Shown here: positions 8,287 through 17,924 of the stretch, one piece after another
Numbering within the stretch: position 1 is the stretch's first letter
How the letters are laid out: each line of letters begins with the position of its first letter
Source: Deltaproteobacteria bacterium
GTDB lineage: Bacteria > Myxococcota_A > Polyangia > Polyangiales > Ga0077539
DNA: 64,000 nucleotides
Reading direction: 5' to 3'
NCBI GenBank assembly: GCA_030694465.1
Contig: JAUXYJ010000068.1
Location: 62,001 to 126,000 of the forward strand
Notes under the pieces: model-generated
Seen by the model: the letters and a program-made list of their open reading frames with translations, nothing else
Databases searched by the model: none
What the model was told of the DNA's origin: nothing
Program-made: the position numbers and the translations under genes

Positions 8287-9939
8287 ATGAAGCGGGACCA
8301 CCGTGCGGCGTATCGTCGTGCGTTTTTGGCTGTAAAAGCGTTCTTGAGTGTGACCGCGGTGGGCGCAATGGCGCACGCGAGCGGGCTCGAGATCCCCGAG
8401 ATTGGTGCGCTGGGATTGGGCCGTGGAGGCGCGGTCGTCGCCAATCCAATGGACCCCTCGACCTTGGCGTACAACCCGGCGGGCATCTTGGGGCTGCCCG
8501 GCCTGCAGGTCAGCTTGGGGAGCAACCTGGGCAGTTTTTCTCAATGTTTTCAACGCTTTGGAGGTTACCGCCAGAGCAACGACGTCGCCGTTGAGGTCGC
8601 AGGTACCCGGTTTGCTACGAGCAACTACGCGGCGCCTCCCAATGGCATGGACACACCCTACCCACAGACCTGCGCGAATCCCTCGCTCGCGTTCGCGCCA
8701 AACCTGGGTGTGACCTATCGCGTGCTGCCCAACTTGGCTTTTGGTATCGGAGCGTTTCCTCCGCACACCACGGGTCGCGAAGGTGTTTTTCCGGATCAAG
8801 TCATGACCGCGAATGGGCCGGCCCCCTCGCCCGCGCGTCACTTGCTCTACGAGAAGCGGCTCTTCTTGTTTTACCCCTCGTTTACTGCGGCGTTTGCGCC
8901 CGTCCCGTGGCTGCGGCTCGGCGGGAGTTTGCAGGTCGGGTTTGCGAGTTTCGAGTACGCCACGCATTTGAACCCGTTGCCCGACGCGGCGCAATCGCCT
9001 GACTCGGACATCAAACTCACGCTCCGCGCGGGCGGAACATTTGTCACCGGCAACGCGGGCATTCAGGTGATTTTGCCCAGGTATTTCACCTTCGGTGCGA
9101 AGTTTCAGTACATGCCCGAGCTCAACATCGCGGGCATCGGCGGCGGCACCGCGGAGGACATGTACTACTCCGCGAACGCGATGACTCGTGCCGCACGAAC
9201 GACCACGTTTGACGTCGGTCGGCTGATCGCGCAGCCCCCATGGCATCTGCGCACAGGCCTTCGATTTGCGATGCCCCGCGCAGGGCGACCCGACGCTTGG
9301 ACCGCGGCACATGCGCTGCGCAACACGCTCGCAGACGGCCGAAGCATCGAGCGCAGCTATGATCCTATGCGCGATGACGCGTGGGACCTTGAGGTCGATT
9401 TCAACTACGAGCAGACCAGCCTGCTGAGCCAGACGGCGCTCGACCCCCGCGGCTCCATTGTCGTGGGCGGCGGTGTCCCGATCGCGTTTCGCGAAGACCT
9501 GCCTGGGATGCCCGGCACTGGCACTCGGATCAATATTCGCTCGGATTTTCGCAACACCATGGGCGTCCGCGTTGGCGGCGACTGGAACGTGATCCCCGAC
9601 CGTTGGACCCTTCGCGCGGGTTTTAGCGCTGAGACCGGCGCCTCAAGCCCAGGCAACTCGCAGATCCACTTGCCCACGTACGACTCGTTTTCGGCGCACT
9701 TCGGGACGAGCTTTCGCCACAAGTGGTTCACCGTGAACTTCTCGTACGCGCACGTGTACTTTGTTCCGTACGAAGATCGTCAGGGCGCGCGATACATTAT
9801 CACCACGCTCGCGTTGGATCCCAACGTGACCGACGCATGCCCACGGACCGGCGGCGCGGTGGGCGGATGTGACACCAACCGCGCGAGATACTCAGCGTCG
9901 ATGGACCTCGTCGCGATCAACTTCAGCGGTCGCTGGTAG
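8287..9939 (+). CDS. OmpP1/FadL/TodX-family outer-membrane transporter
   Basis: The 550-residue protein starts at ATG 8287, with GAGAG six bases upstream and a signal peptide ending near Ala31; the longer frame from 8200 adds non-signal residues. The mature N-terminus has the family's hallmark YNPAG at 62-66, following a Gly-rich hatch segment (GLGRGG). The rest alternates amphipathic strands and ends in Trp (SGRW), a beta-barrel terminal aromatic. FadL-type porins move hydrophobic molecules such as long-chain fatty acids or aromatics across the outer membrane; the ligand is not predictable. A TTGACG hexamer at 8159-8164 may be a -35 element, but no convincing -10 follows. Its 3' end overlaps the convergent TVP38 gene by 17 nt. 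Confidence 0.85.
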   Translation: MKRDHRAAYRRAFLAVKAFLSVTAVGAMAHASGLEIPEIGALGLGRGGAVVANPMDPSTLAYNPAGILGLPGLQVSLGSNLGSFSQCFQRFGGYRQSNDVAVEVAGTRFATSNYAAPPNGMDTPYPQTCANPSLAFAPNLGVTYRVLPNLAFGIGAFPPHTTGREGVFPDQVMTANGPAPSPARHLLYEKRLFLFYPSFTAAFAPVPWLRLGGSLQVGFASFEYATHLNPLPDAAQSPDSDIKLTLRAGGTFVTGNAGIQVILPRYFTFGAKFQYMPELNIAGIGGGTAEDMYYSANAMTRAARTTTFDVGRLIAQPPWHLRTGLRFAMPRAGRPDAWTAAHALRNTLADGRSIERSYDPMRDDAWDLEVDFNYEQTSLLSQTALDPRGSIVVGGGVPIAFREDLPGMPGTGTRINIRSDFRNTMGVRVGGDWNVIPDRWTLRAGFSAETGASSPGNSQIHLPTYDSFSAHFGTSFRHKWFTVNFSYAHVYFVPYEDRQGARYIITTLALDPNVTDACPRTGGAVGGCDTNRARYSASMDLVAINFSGRW

Positions 9940-10703
9940 CCTCGACCGCGACAGGCGTAGAGGCCTCACCCATCGCGTCTCTTGCCGCCCGTGCGCCAAT
10001 GATTTGATTGAGCTTTTTTCGGGCGAGTCGCATCACCAGCGTGAGCCCCACGGCGCTCAAGATGAGCCCCCCGACGGCGGCCGCGATGGCCGGAGCTCCG
10101 GCAGCCTGCTCGCCTCGCGCGATGGCCGCGGCGCTCTCCATGATCGAGCCCACATACGCCTGAAAACAGATGATCGGAAGCAGCCCGATCAACGTTCCGA
10201 GCGCGTAGACCGGGTAGCGAATGCGCGTCGAGCTGGCCGCAAACGAGAAGAAATTCTGCGGAACAACAGGCGTCATCCGCACGAGACCGACCATTCGCAA
10301 GCCGTCTTCTTCGAGGACCTCTTGGAGCGCCTCCCACGTGGGGTTGCCGGACAGTCGTCGGCGAACCACGCCGCGGAGGGCCGTTCGTCCTAGTCCAAAC
10401 GCGACCGAGGACGCGCACAGCACGCCCCCGAGCGCCGCGAGGACCCCCCAGACCGGCCCATAGACAAACCCAGCCAACACGTGAAACGGGGCTTTGGGTG
10501 CGGCAACCGCGCCACCGATGCCATAGACCAAGAGGTAGATCGCGACCCCTTTGACGCCGCTGTTTCGCATCACCTCGATGAGCGAGAGCAGGCCTTGCTG
10601 GACCGCAGGGACCCTGAAGAGCACAACGGGTGCGAGCAAAAATGCGAGCGCGACGGGCAGCAGCCACGGTCGCTTGCGCAAGAAGACGATGAGGAATTTC
10701 ACA
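9923..10703 (-). CDS. TVP38/TMEM64 (VTT/DedA-like) membrane protein
   Basis: I start the protein at GTG 10703, which opens a membrane segment (VKFLIVFL, then PWLLPVALAFLL). The frame continues to 11014, but that extension is Arg/Cys-rich and unlike the family. The resulting 259 residues fit the usual size. The VTT core is visible: a glycine-rich re-entrant stretch with FHVLAGFVYG and WGVLAALGG, then RMTPVVPQNFFSF, which matches the R-x-x-P-x-x-P-x-N loop, then YALGTLIGLLP. About five or six transmembrane helices are predicted by eye. DedA/VTT proteins act in membrane homeostasis, some as lipid scramblases or transporters. It lies divergent from the proline-rich anchored protein at 10957. Confidence 0.85.
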
Positions 10704-10956
10704 GGGGTTCTCGGTTCGCAACGCACGACCGAGACCGCTCGGTGAACGCGACTTGCGCATCGTAGCCGGGTCCGCGGGCCATTGCATCCTCGCCGCCGTG
10801 AAGGGACACTCGTGTCGCATGCGAGCGTCGCGATCACCGCGATTTGCGGCCTCGCATCACTCTCGTCATCGATCGATCGTGCGTCGCCCAAAGCTCGCGC
10901 ACGTGGGCAGCCAGTCACCGTGCACGGTTCGCAGCGATAGAAGGCTCCACATTCGA

Positions 10957-11964
10957 ATGCGTCAACGTCGGTGGTTGCTGTTTGTGGTCGTCTCGCTGCT
11001 CTTGCACAGCGCATCGATCGCCGTTGTTCGGCTCACGTCCGCGGGGCTGATGGAGCAGACCAAGCGTGGCCAGGACGGCGAGAACGGCCGCAATGCACGG
11101 GGCGCCGGCTCCGCCGAGTTCAGCGTGCTGAGCCCACCCACACCCGCACGCCACGCAGAGACTACCCCCGCCGCAGTCACTCCAGCTCCTGAACCGGTTC
11201 CAGTCCCCGCCGCGAGGCCAGAGCCACCCCGGCCACCGCCACCCACGCGGCCACGTGCCGCGCTGACGCCCCCTACGGCCGCTCCAGCGGCACCGAGCCC
11301 TGTCGCGCCACCAACATCGCAGACCGCGTCGCCTGCTGCCTCCATGGCCCCGTCTAGCCCCACGCCGTCGAGCGCACCTTCGGCGGCCTCGGCGCCCAGC
11401 ACGGGTCTACGCACGGGGAGTGTTGGCGAGCAGCGGGGGCTCTTGCCCAGCGCGGCGCGATGCAATGACCCGGTCGCAGGCGTGTGGCGGGCGCACAAGT
11501 ACAACCCGATCGACCACGACTGGGTGATTTTTACTCTGCGAATTCAACACCTTCCGGACAACCGTCTGCTGGGCGAGATCCGCGCTCGGCTCTGGAACGG
11601 GATGTCCATGGATGTGCGCCCGCCGGGCCACTGCGGGGGACAGAACACCGACCTGGATTATCTTGTCCGGATGCCCGCACAGGGGAGCATCGTGGGTGAT
11701 CGTCACGTGACCTTCTCGTCGATCACCTACCGGGTGGAGCATGCCTACTGTCCATCGGCGTATTTTGGCTACAACCCAGACGCGTTCAGCGGGGACATCG
11801 ACGTTGAGCGCCAAGAATTTCAATCGATGAACAACGATGGAGGGCGCGACCAGAACGCACCGTATGTGTTTCGGCGTATTGGGTGTGCGCCGGGCGATCG
11901 CGTGTCGGTTTTGCCCGCGCCAACTCCTCAGGCTTCACCCGTTGTGGACGAGTCTCACCTGTGA
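10957..11964 (+). CDS. membrane-anchored proline-rich periplasmic protein
   Basis: The preferred start is ATG 10957, which begins an N-terminal membrane anchor (WLLFVVVSLLLHSASIAVV), with AAGG 12 nt upstream. A 150-residue periplasmic linker follows, extremely rich in Pro and Ala (runs such as PARPEPPRPPPPTRPR and PTAAPAAP). This resembles the linker of TonB or TolA, but no TonB C-terminal domain is recognisable. The globular C-terminus (about residues 165-335) contains a beta-rich fold of unknown type with four cysteines. The stop overlaps the GTG start of the beta-barrel gene at 11961 (GTGA), so the two are coupled. I infer an envelope-spanning role together with that outer-membrane protein. 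No closer family was recognised. Confidence 0.6.
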   Translation: MRQRRWLLFVVVSLLLHSASIAVVRLTSAGLMEQTKRGQDGENGRNARGAGSAEFSVLSPPTPARHAETTPAAVTPAPEPVPVPAARPEPPRPPPPTRPRAALTPPTAAPAAPSPVAPPTSQTASPAASMAPSSPTPSSAPSAASAPSTGLRTGSVGEQRGLLPSAARCNDPVAGVWRAHKYNPIDHDWVIFTLRIQHLPDNRLLGEIRARLWNGMSMDVRPPGHCGGQNTDLDYLVRMPAQGSIVGDRHVTFSSITYRVEHAYCPSAYFGYNPDAFSGDIDVERQEFQSMNNDGGRDQNAPYVFRRIGCAPGDRVSVLPAPTPQASPVVDESHL

Positions 11965-12836
11965 AATCTCAGTACCTTCTCTCGATCGGCGTCACCCTCG
12001 CCCTGAGCGTTCTTGCCCCTCGCGACGCTGTGGCGGGCCCATGGGTGCAGGCCCCTGGACACGCGTACATCAAAATGTGGGCGCGCTATCTCCCGGGGTT
12101 TTCGTACTTCGACGGCAACGGGACGCGCTTTGACTACGCGAGCTATCACGAGCTGTTTTTCAGCACCTACGCGGAGGTGGGGCTCGCGCGCGGCGTGGGC
12201 GTGTCACTGCATTTGCCCATCGCTCAGATTTTTGCGCTGAGCGACCCTTCGATCAATCGCACGCAGATCCACGCGACCGTCGGAGATCCCACGGTCGCGA
12301 TGCGCTTTGAGCTGCTTCGGTATCGACGCGCGCTCTTGTCTGTCGAAGCGGGGCTGCGGCTTCCGGTCGCGACGGGAGAGGTCGTTCAGCCTGTGATTTC
12401 GGCGAGAGAACCGTATGTACCGGTCGGTGGACTTCGCATCGGAAACGGGACCGCGGACGTCTCGATGACCCTCCACGGGGGTGTCTTGTTCAGGCACTGG
12501 TACACCGCCGGATCGATCGGTGCAGTCTATCGCAACAACGGGTATGACCCCGCCGCGACGATCAATCTCGAGGCCGGAACTCAGCTACTCAAGGGCCGGC
12601 TAGGGCTGCGAGCGCGCGTCGGCGCTTACCTGTCTCTGCCCTGGGGGACCGCGCCGCGACATGACAGCCCGAGCGGGATGGGAAACGGCACTCGGTACTG
12701 GGGATTTGCAGTTGAAGCAGACTACCGCGTCGCTCGAAATTGGGCGCTCGGGCTGTCTTTCGAGGGCGGCGCGGGGCCTATCCGTCGGCAGACGGGCGGC
12801 CCAGTCATCAACCTCTACGCCGCTGCGCAATTCTAG
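11961..12836 (+). CDS. outer-membrane beta-barrel protein
   Basis: The start is GTG 11961, nested in the TGA stop of the upstream gene. It directly opens a signal peptide (KSQYLLSIGVTLALSVLAP) with likely cleavage after DAVAG or AVA. The 291-residue product is mostly alternating amphipathic beta strands with Gly and aromatic residues at strand ends. It ends in Phe (AAAQF), as expected for a BAM-inserted barrel, and its length would suit 12-14 strands. The open frame from 11883 adds 26 residues that overlap the neighbour and lack signal character. Paired with the proline-rich protein it may form an envelope complex; the cargo is unknown. Confidence 0.75.
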   Translation: MKSQYLLSIGVTLALSVLAPRDAVAGPWVQAPGHAYIKMWARYLPGFSYFDGNGTRFDYASYHELFFSTYAEVGLARGVGVSLHLPIAQIFALSDPSINRTQIHATVGDPTVAMRFELLRYRRALLSVEAGLRLPVATGEVVQPVISAREPYVPVGGLRIGNGTADVSMTLHGGVLFRHWYTAGSIGAVYRNNGYDPAATINLEAGTQLLKGRLGLRARVGAYLSLPWGTAPRHDSPSGMGNGTRYWGFAVEADYRVARNWALGLSFEGGAGPIRRQTGGPVINLYAAAQF

Positions 12837-12852
12837 GGAGCTCTCACCACAG

Positions 12853-13617
12853 ATGACACGAGAGATTCTCAACGCTGAGGGGCACACAATTGGGCTCGGT
12901 CCCGGCGACCCAGTCGCGAAATCAAGGGAGCTCTTGCACCTCGCGCAGCGCACGCACACGCGGGCGGATCTTGGCGCACTGGTCGATGCAGCGCGTGAGC
13001 TTAGATCGATCAATCCCTGCGAAATCGGTGACAATTCTGCCCGCATCGCGTTTTGGATCAACGTTTACAACGCGCTCACGCGCCACGGACTGCTCAAGCG
13101 AGGCGCCCGCGGAAGTCTGCTCATGCAGCTCGGTTTCTTTTCTTCAGCGGCCTACCAAGTGGGCCCGCACAGCTACACGCTCGATGAGATCGAGCATGGT
13201 GTGCTGCGACGTAATCGTCGCAAACCGTTGGCGCTCTTCCGGTGCTTCTCGCGCGACGATCCGAGACTTAACGCTGCGCCCACGTCGTTGGATCCACGCA
13301 TTCATTTTGCGCTCAACTGCGGGGCGCGATCGTGCCCGCCGATCCGATCGTACGAGACCGATCCGCTCGACGCGCAGCTCACGTTGGCGACGCAGTCGTA
13401 CCTCGCGAGCGAGCTAAGCATTGAGAGACACGGCAAGATCGTGCGCGCGCCGCTGCTCTGCCGTCTGTATCGCAAAGATTTTGGCGATCGCGATGAGACT
13501 CTGGATTTTTGGGCGACGCATGCCAGCCCCGAAATCCGTGCGTTAATCGAGCAACATCGTGCGGATTTGCGGGTTCGCTACGGCAAGTACGACTGGACCA
13601 TCACCGTGGGCGAGTGA
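12853..13617 (+). CDS. DUF547 domain protein
   Basis: The 254-residue protein starts at ATG 12853, 16 nt after the beta-barrel stop; the longer frame from 12661 lies inside the barrel gene and is rejected. DUF547 hallmarks are visible: RIAFWINVYNAL near 77-88, a LDEIEHGVLR helix, and FALNCGARSCPPIR, where the Asn-Cys-Gly and Cys-Pro-Pro are near invariant. DUF547 proteins are widespread and of unresolved biochemistry; the conserved Cys and His/Asn suggest a papain-like or transglutaminase-like relation, which is my inference. There is no signal peptide, so it is probably cytoplasmic. It may be co-transcribed with the two genes upstream. Confidence 0.85.
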   Translation: MTREILNAEGHTIGLGPGDPVAKSRELLHLAQRTHTRADLGALVDAARELRSINPCEIGDNSARIAFWINVYNALTRHGLLKRGARGSLLMQLGFFSSAAYQVGPHSYTLDEIEHGVLRRNRRKPLALFRCFSRDDPRLNAAPTSLDPRIHFALNCGARSCPPIRSYETDPLDAQLTLATQSYLASELSIERHGKIVRAPLLCRLYRKDFGDRDETLDFWATHASPEIRALIEQHRADLRVRYGKYDWTITVGE

Positions 13618-13688
13618 CTGGCGGGGCGCTGAGTTAGCGCTTGCGCGGGTGCGCCACTCTCACGCACACCTGTAGGTCAGAACGCACC

Positions 13689-15629
13689 ATGAACGCACGC
13701 ACGAGACGCCCTCCGTCCGATCAACATTGGAACTTCGCGCTGAGCCTCGCGCCACGCATCGCGATGCGCCGCCGAAGCCTCCACGTCACGACACGCGATG
13801 GCACCGCGATCGCGCTCGATGTGTGGCTCGCAGAGGACGGATCCACTGCAAAACGCCCCACCATCTTGCGGGCTACGCGCTACTATCGTGGCATCGATGT
13901 GCGTCGCCCGTTTGAGAGGACGCCGGTGGTAGAGCTTCCGGACAACCACGCCAACACTCGCCGGCTCTTTGTCGGCGCAGGCTATGCGTGGGTGGACATG
14001 GACGTGCGCGGCTCGGGGGCGAGCTTTGGCACCCAGAGCGTGCCGTGGAGCGACGAAGAAGTGCGTGATGGCGGCGAAATCGTTGACTGGATCATCGCGC
14101 AGCCCTGGTCGAGCGGGCGCGTTGGCGCGCTCGGGATCTCGTACGACGGCACGAGCGCAGAGCGGCTTGGCTACCTCGCGCATCCGGCGGTGCAAGCGGT
14201 CGCGCCGCTGTTTTCGCTCTTCGATGTGTACGCGGACGTGGCGTTTCCGGGCGGCGTGCACTTGGCGGGGTTTACGGACGCTTGGTCGCGCTTTAATCGC
14301 ACGCTGGACGACGGCGCGTTTACGACCGCCATGGCGAGCGCGATCTGGCACATCGTGCGCAGCGCGTTGCCTGTCGAGGGGCTGGGCGCGCAGCTCGTAG
14401 CGCTCGCCGATGCGCTGACGCGCGAGCGATTTATCGCGTTGGTCGCGCCCATTCTTGACGCGATGGTGGTGGGCGTCCGGGCTGTCGACGACGACCGCGA
14501 TCGAGCCAAGATCGCGGCGGCGACGCGCGAGCATCAGCAGAACGTCGACGTGCACGCCGGGGCGCTGCGGCTGAAGTGTCGCGATGACCAGGGCCTGAGT
14601 GACACGCAGCCTGAGCGCTCGATCGACGAGTTTTCGCCGCACACGTTTCACAAAAACGCGCCAGAACACTTGGCGATTTACTCGGTCTCGGGGTGGCGAG
14701 ACGGCGCGTATCAGCGTGCGGCGACGCATCGATTTGCCTCGGTGCGGTCCGAAGGCAGCAAGCTATTGCTCGGCCCGTGGTGCCACGGCGGCAAGATCTT
14801 TGCGGCACCAGATTCGCCCACCCGTGCGGCGGGATTCGATCTTGATCGGGAGCTCTTGCGCTGGTTTGACTGGAGGCTCAGAGACCGCGATGACGGCATC
14901 GCGACCGAGCCCGCGGTGCGATATTTTGCGACCGGCGAAGAGCGCTGGCTCGGCGCTGAGACGTGGCCGCCGCCGGGCACCGAGGTCCACACGCTCTACG
15001 CGGCGACCGCGCGGGCGCTGAGCGAATCGTCGCCCGCGCGTGACGAAGGCGACGACCTCGTCCGGGTCGATAACTCCGTCGGCGCAGGGCCCGCCACCCG
15101 ATGGAACACGCTCCTCGGCGGGATGATCCGTGGCGACTATCCCGATCGACATCTTCGCGACGGGGCGCTCCTGACGTACACCTCCCATGCCCTCACCGAG
15201 TCGCTCGCGATGGTGGGCCACGGTCGCGTCGTGCTCTGTCTCGAGACCCCTGCAAAAGACCTCACGGTTCACGTTTATCTCGAAGAGGTTTGCCCCGGCG
15301 GCGCCGTGCATCACGTGACCGAAGGTGTGCTCCGCGCGACGCACCGAGCCACCCAATCCGAGGGGCCCTACGAGACCCACGCGCCGTATCGATCGCACCG
15401 ACGAGACGCGCTGCTGCCCCTGCCTGACCGCGAACCTGTCGAGCTCGTGGTGGAGCTCTTGCCGACCGCCCACGTGTTTAGACCAGGGCGCTCGGTCCGT
15501 CTGGCGATCGCCTTTGCCGACCGCGATCACTTCGTCGCAGACAGCACACAAGGCGCCCTCGTACGCGTGCTTCGCGATCGAGTCTGCTCGACGCGGGTCG
15601 AGCTGCCCGTTGAGCGAACCCGCGCATAA
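13689..15629 (+). CDS. CocE/NonD-family alpha/beta hydrolase
   Basis: The 646-residue protein has the architecture of cocaine esterase and X-Pro dipeptidyl-peptidase relatives. An alpha/beta-hydrolase domain carries the nucleophile elbow GISYDG (Ser151), preceded by YAWVDMDVRGSG, the family's D-x-R-G-x-G motif. The probable catalytic His sits in GPWCHGG. The last 250 residues form the jelly-roll domain typical of the family. Members hydrolyse esters or amides; the natural substrate is unknown. There is no signal peptide, so it is cytoplasmic. ATG 13689 is preferred over 13641 because the upstream residues are Cys/Arg-rich and not conserved-looking. The next gene begins 24 nt after the stop and is likely co-transcribed. 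Confidence 0.85.
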   Translation: MNARTRRPPSDQHWNFALSLAPRIAMRRRSLHVTTRDGTAIALDVWLAEDGSTAKRPTILRATRYYRGIDVRRPFERTPVVELPDNHANTRRLFVGAGYAWVDMDVRGSGASFGTQSVPWSDEEVRDGGEIVDWIIAQPWSSGRVGALGISYDGTSAERLGYLAHPAVQAVAPLFSLFDVYADVAFPGGVHLAGFTDAWSRFNRTLDDGAFTTAMASAIWHIVRSALPVEGLGAQLVALADALTRERFIALVAPILDAMVVGVRAVDDDRDRAKIAAATREHQQNVDVHAGALRLKCRDDQGLSDTQPERSIDEFSPHTFHKNAPEHLAIYSVSGWRDGAYQRAATHRFASVRSEGSKLLLGPWCHGGKIFAAPDSPTRAAGFDLDRELLRWFDWRLRDRDDGIATEPAVRYFATGEERWLGAETWPPPGTEVHTLYAATARALSESSPARDEGDDLVRVDNSVGAGPATRWNTLLGGMIRGDYPDRHLRDGALLTYTSHALTESLAMVGHGRVVLCLETPAKDLTVHVYLEEVCPGGAVHHVTEGVLRATHRATQSEGPYETHAPYRSHRRDALLPLPDREPVELVVELLPTAHVFRPGRSVRLAIAFADRDHFVADSTQGALVRVLRDRVCSTRVELPVERTRA

Positions 15630-15653
15630 GTGCAGCAAATTCTCTGCTACTCT

Positions 15654-16850
15654 ATGCAGATGCAATGTTCGCTGCGCTTGTTAGTTGTGGGAGGTCTGCT
15701 CGGCGGATGCAGCCCTCCTCCTGTGACTCCAAGATCCGATGCGGCCGCTGTGGACGGCTCACAGAGCGAGACCGGATCACCCGACGACGCGGGATCCGGC
15801 GACGTCGCCGCCTTGCCCGAAGATGGCGCCTTGGCTGACGCTGCGACGGCGGATGGAGCGAACACGGATGCCTCGATCGCGGCCCCGATCGTCGCACCCA
15901 ACGAGCGTTGGACCTGGGTTTCGATTGACGGAATGCGCTGTGGCAACGGCCAGCCCACCGGAGTTGCCGTCAACCTCACCAACCGGTCGCGGCGCGTCAT
16001 GGTGATCGTGCAAGGTGGCGGCGCATGCTGGGACGTCGCGACGTGCTTCGTCCTCCGCAGCGCGGCGAACCTCGAGAGCGGCTACGGCGCAGCGCAATTC
16101 GAGAGCGAGCGCGTCAACCTTGAGAGCGCTGCCCTGCTCGACCGCCGCGCGGCCAACAACGCCTTCGCGGACGCGAGCTACGTGTTTGTGCCGTACTGCA
16201 CCGGCGACATGCATTCTGGGACGCGCGTGATGCGCTACGAGGCGCTCGGGATGACCCGCGATGTGCACCACGTCGGCGCGCGCAACATGGACGCGTTGAT
16301 GCCACGTTTGCAAGCCACGTTTGCCAGCGCCGACAAGCTCTGGCTCTACGGGATCAGCGCTGGAGGGTATGGCGTGATCTTCAATTGGCTAAGGTTTTCT
16401 CAGGCGTTTCGTTCGGCTCGCGTCGACGCTCTCAGCGACTGTGGGGTGCCCGTGACGCCGCCCGATGGACGCTACGCCACGTGGGTCCGCACCTGGGGAT
16501 CTCAGCTGCCGCCAGGATGCGCAGACTGCGATCGCAACCTCACCTCGGTGCTGCTTGCACAGCTCGCGGCGCATCGAACCTCGCGCTTCGGCCAGCTCGC
16601 GTTTACCGACGACCAGGTCCTGCGCACTTTTTATGGCCTCGGACCGGCGGACTTCGCGCCGCTCGTGCGCACCCTCCACACGAGACTGAGCACAGAGCCC
16701 AACGCGCGGACGTTTGTCGTCACCAGCGACGCGCACGTCATGGCGGGCGCTATCAACACAACGCGCACCGCCGACGGCACGGTGCTTGGGCCTTGGCTGC
16801 AGCAGTGGGCGACCGACAGCCCCATGTGGGCCAGCCACGCTCCGTATTGA
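15654..16850 (+). CDS. pectin-acetylesterase-like serine hydrolase lipoprotein
   Basis: The 398-residue lipoprotein starts at ATG 15654, with a lipobox LGGC (Cys19). It is followed by an Asp/Ala-rich stalk of about 65 residues. The catalytic domain shows QGGGACWD (oxyanion region), PYCTGDMHSG and the nucleophile motif GISAGGYG. A DAHVM segment near the C-terminus could supply the histidine. This set matches plant and bacterial pectin acetylesterase (CE13/Notum-like) proteins, which deacetylate polysaccharides or, in Notum, lipidated proteins. Disulfide-capable cysteines (CADC) fit an extracellular site. The CocE-family gene lies immediately upstream. Function on pectin is doubtful for a myxobacterium; deacylation of an extracellular polymer is a reasonable inference. 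Confidence 0.8.
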   Translation: MQMQCSLRLLVVGGLLGGCSPPPVTPRSDAAAVDGSQSETGSPDDAGSGDVAALPEDGALADAATADGANTDASIAAPIVAPNERWTWVSIDGMRCGNGQPTGVAVNLTNRSRRVMVIVQGGGACWDVATCFVLRSAANLESGYGAAQFESERVNLESAALLDRRAANNAFADASYVFVPYCTGDMHSGTRVMRYEALGMTRDVHHVGARNMDALMPRLQATFASADKLWLYGISAGGYGVIFNWLRFSQAFRSARVDALSDCGVPVTPPDGRYATWVRTWGSQLPPGCADCDRNLTSVLLAQLAAHRTSRFGQLAFTDDQVLRTFYGLGPADFAPLVRTLHTRLSTEPNARTFVVTSDAHVMAGAINTTRTADGTVLGPWLQQWATDSPMWASHAPY

Positions 16851-16859
16851 GCTGAACAA

Positions 16860-17924
16860 TCACAGCGTATAGTCCTCTTTGACTCGCACCATCATCGTGC
16901 GCCCTGGGACCCGCACCGAGTCATGAGGGACGAATCCCAGGCGCTCGTAGAGCGAGTCGGCGTTCGTCGTGGCGAGCATCACGCGCGCGCAGTCTCGCAT
17001 GCATGGGTGCGCGAGCAGCAGGGTCATCAGGGCGGCTCCAATCCCAGCGCCTCGGGAGTCTTCGCGGACGGCGACGTCGGCCACGTAGCCGAACTTTTGC
17101 TGGTCGCTAAACCCTCGCGCCGTGCCCACAAGCTCACCCGCTTCGTTGGTCGCGACGACCCACGCACCCGAGGCTTGATGCGCGATCGAGAGCGCCTCGT
17201 CTGAGAACCGACCGCGGTTCCAGTACTGATCTCGAAGGAGCGCGTTGGCCTCGGCCATACGCGACCCGTCGACCCAGGGCTCGAGCTTGGTTTTGCCTGG
17301 GCCACACAAGAACGCGGGACGTTCGACCAGTGGATTTGCAGCCAACAATAGCGCGATCGCTTTGGCGTCGGGGGTCCTCCCGCGCTTCCAGAGGTTCTCG
17401 ATCAGTCCGCGAATCGTCGCAGGAGAGCGGTTCTGCGCGAGCTTGCTCTTGCCCACCAACGTATCGAGCCGAAGCCCCGCGACCATGAGCGCCGCGACTG
17501 CCTTGCGATACCGCGGGCACTCGCCCTCGATGGGTTCGTGGCCTCCCTCGGGCTGATAGGTCTCCATCAAGCGCTGCAACGCGCGCCCTCTCAGCTGGGC
17601 GCCCTCAAGCTCGCGCAACGTGCCTGACACCTGCACGCTCCGGTAGAGCGTTGTCGCCGGGCACGCCATCACCGGGTCGGTCCAGTAGCTCGGGATCTCT
17701 GCGACGATCTCTTCCCACGAGCAGACCGCCTCACGGTTGACGAGCGAACACTTCTCTCCCGCAGGTGCGCTGTGAAAACACAGCCAATCGTCCACGACGA
17801 TCCCGTGCAGCGCGCGCAGCAGCGGGCGCCCGTCTTCGCCCACCGAAGCCAGATGTACATAGGGCGCATGCAACAAGAGCTGCATTGCCTCGGTCCGGTC
17901 CATCGCAAATTCTTCTCTTCGCAT
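16860..17924 (-). CDS. PNPOx-like flavin-fold / GNAT acetyltransferase fusion
   Basis: The protein has about 354 residues from ATG 17924; an internal ATG at 17903 is an alternative. The N-terminal part (to about 215) resembles the pyridoxamine-5'-phosphate-oxidase-like split barrel: HLASVGEDGRPLLRALHGIV, then FHSAPAGEKCSLV, the usual layout of PNPOx-related FMN-binding proteins. The C-terminal part is a GNAT domain with DVAVREDSRGAGIGAALM as motif A and LYERLGFVPH near the end. Bifunctional proteins of this type are annotated widely but their substrate is not established. The divergent neighbour is a MocR-type PLP-dependent regulator, which suggests a link to vitamin B6 or amine metabolism. 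Nothing suggests secretion. Confidence 0.8.
   Translation of the reverse strand: MRREEFAMDRTEAMQLLLHAPYVHLASVGEDGRPLLRALHGIVVDDWLCFHSAPAGEKCSLVNREAVCSWEEIVAEIPSYWTDPVMACPATTLYRSVQVSGTLRELEGAQLRGRALQRLMETYQPEGGHEPIEGECPRYRKAVAALMVAGLRLDTLVGKSKLAQNRSPATIRGLIENLWKRGRTPDAKAIALLLAANPLVERPAFLCGPGKTKLEPWVDGSRMAEANALLRDQYWNRGRFSDEALSIAHQASGAWVVATNEAGELVGTARGFSDQQKFGYVADVAVREDSRGAGIGAALMTLLLAHPCMRDCARVMLATTNADSLYERLGFVPHDSVRVPGRTMMVRVKEDYTL

Noticed and set aside
8176..9312. 378-codon minus-strand frame opposite the FadL-type gene
   Set aside because: It is basic and low in hydrophobic patterning, and it lies fully antisense to a well-supported outer-membrane gene.
13626..13640. 5-bp hairpin after the DUF547 stop considered as a terminator
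   Set aside because: The stem is too short and no T-run follows.
13677..15665. Long minus-strand frames (350 and 300 codons) opposite the CocE-type hydrolase
   Set aside because: Typical high-GC antisense frames, Arg/His-rich, with no recognisable domain.
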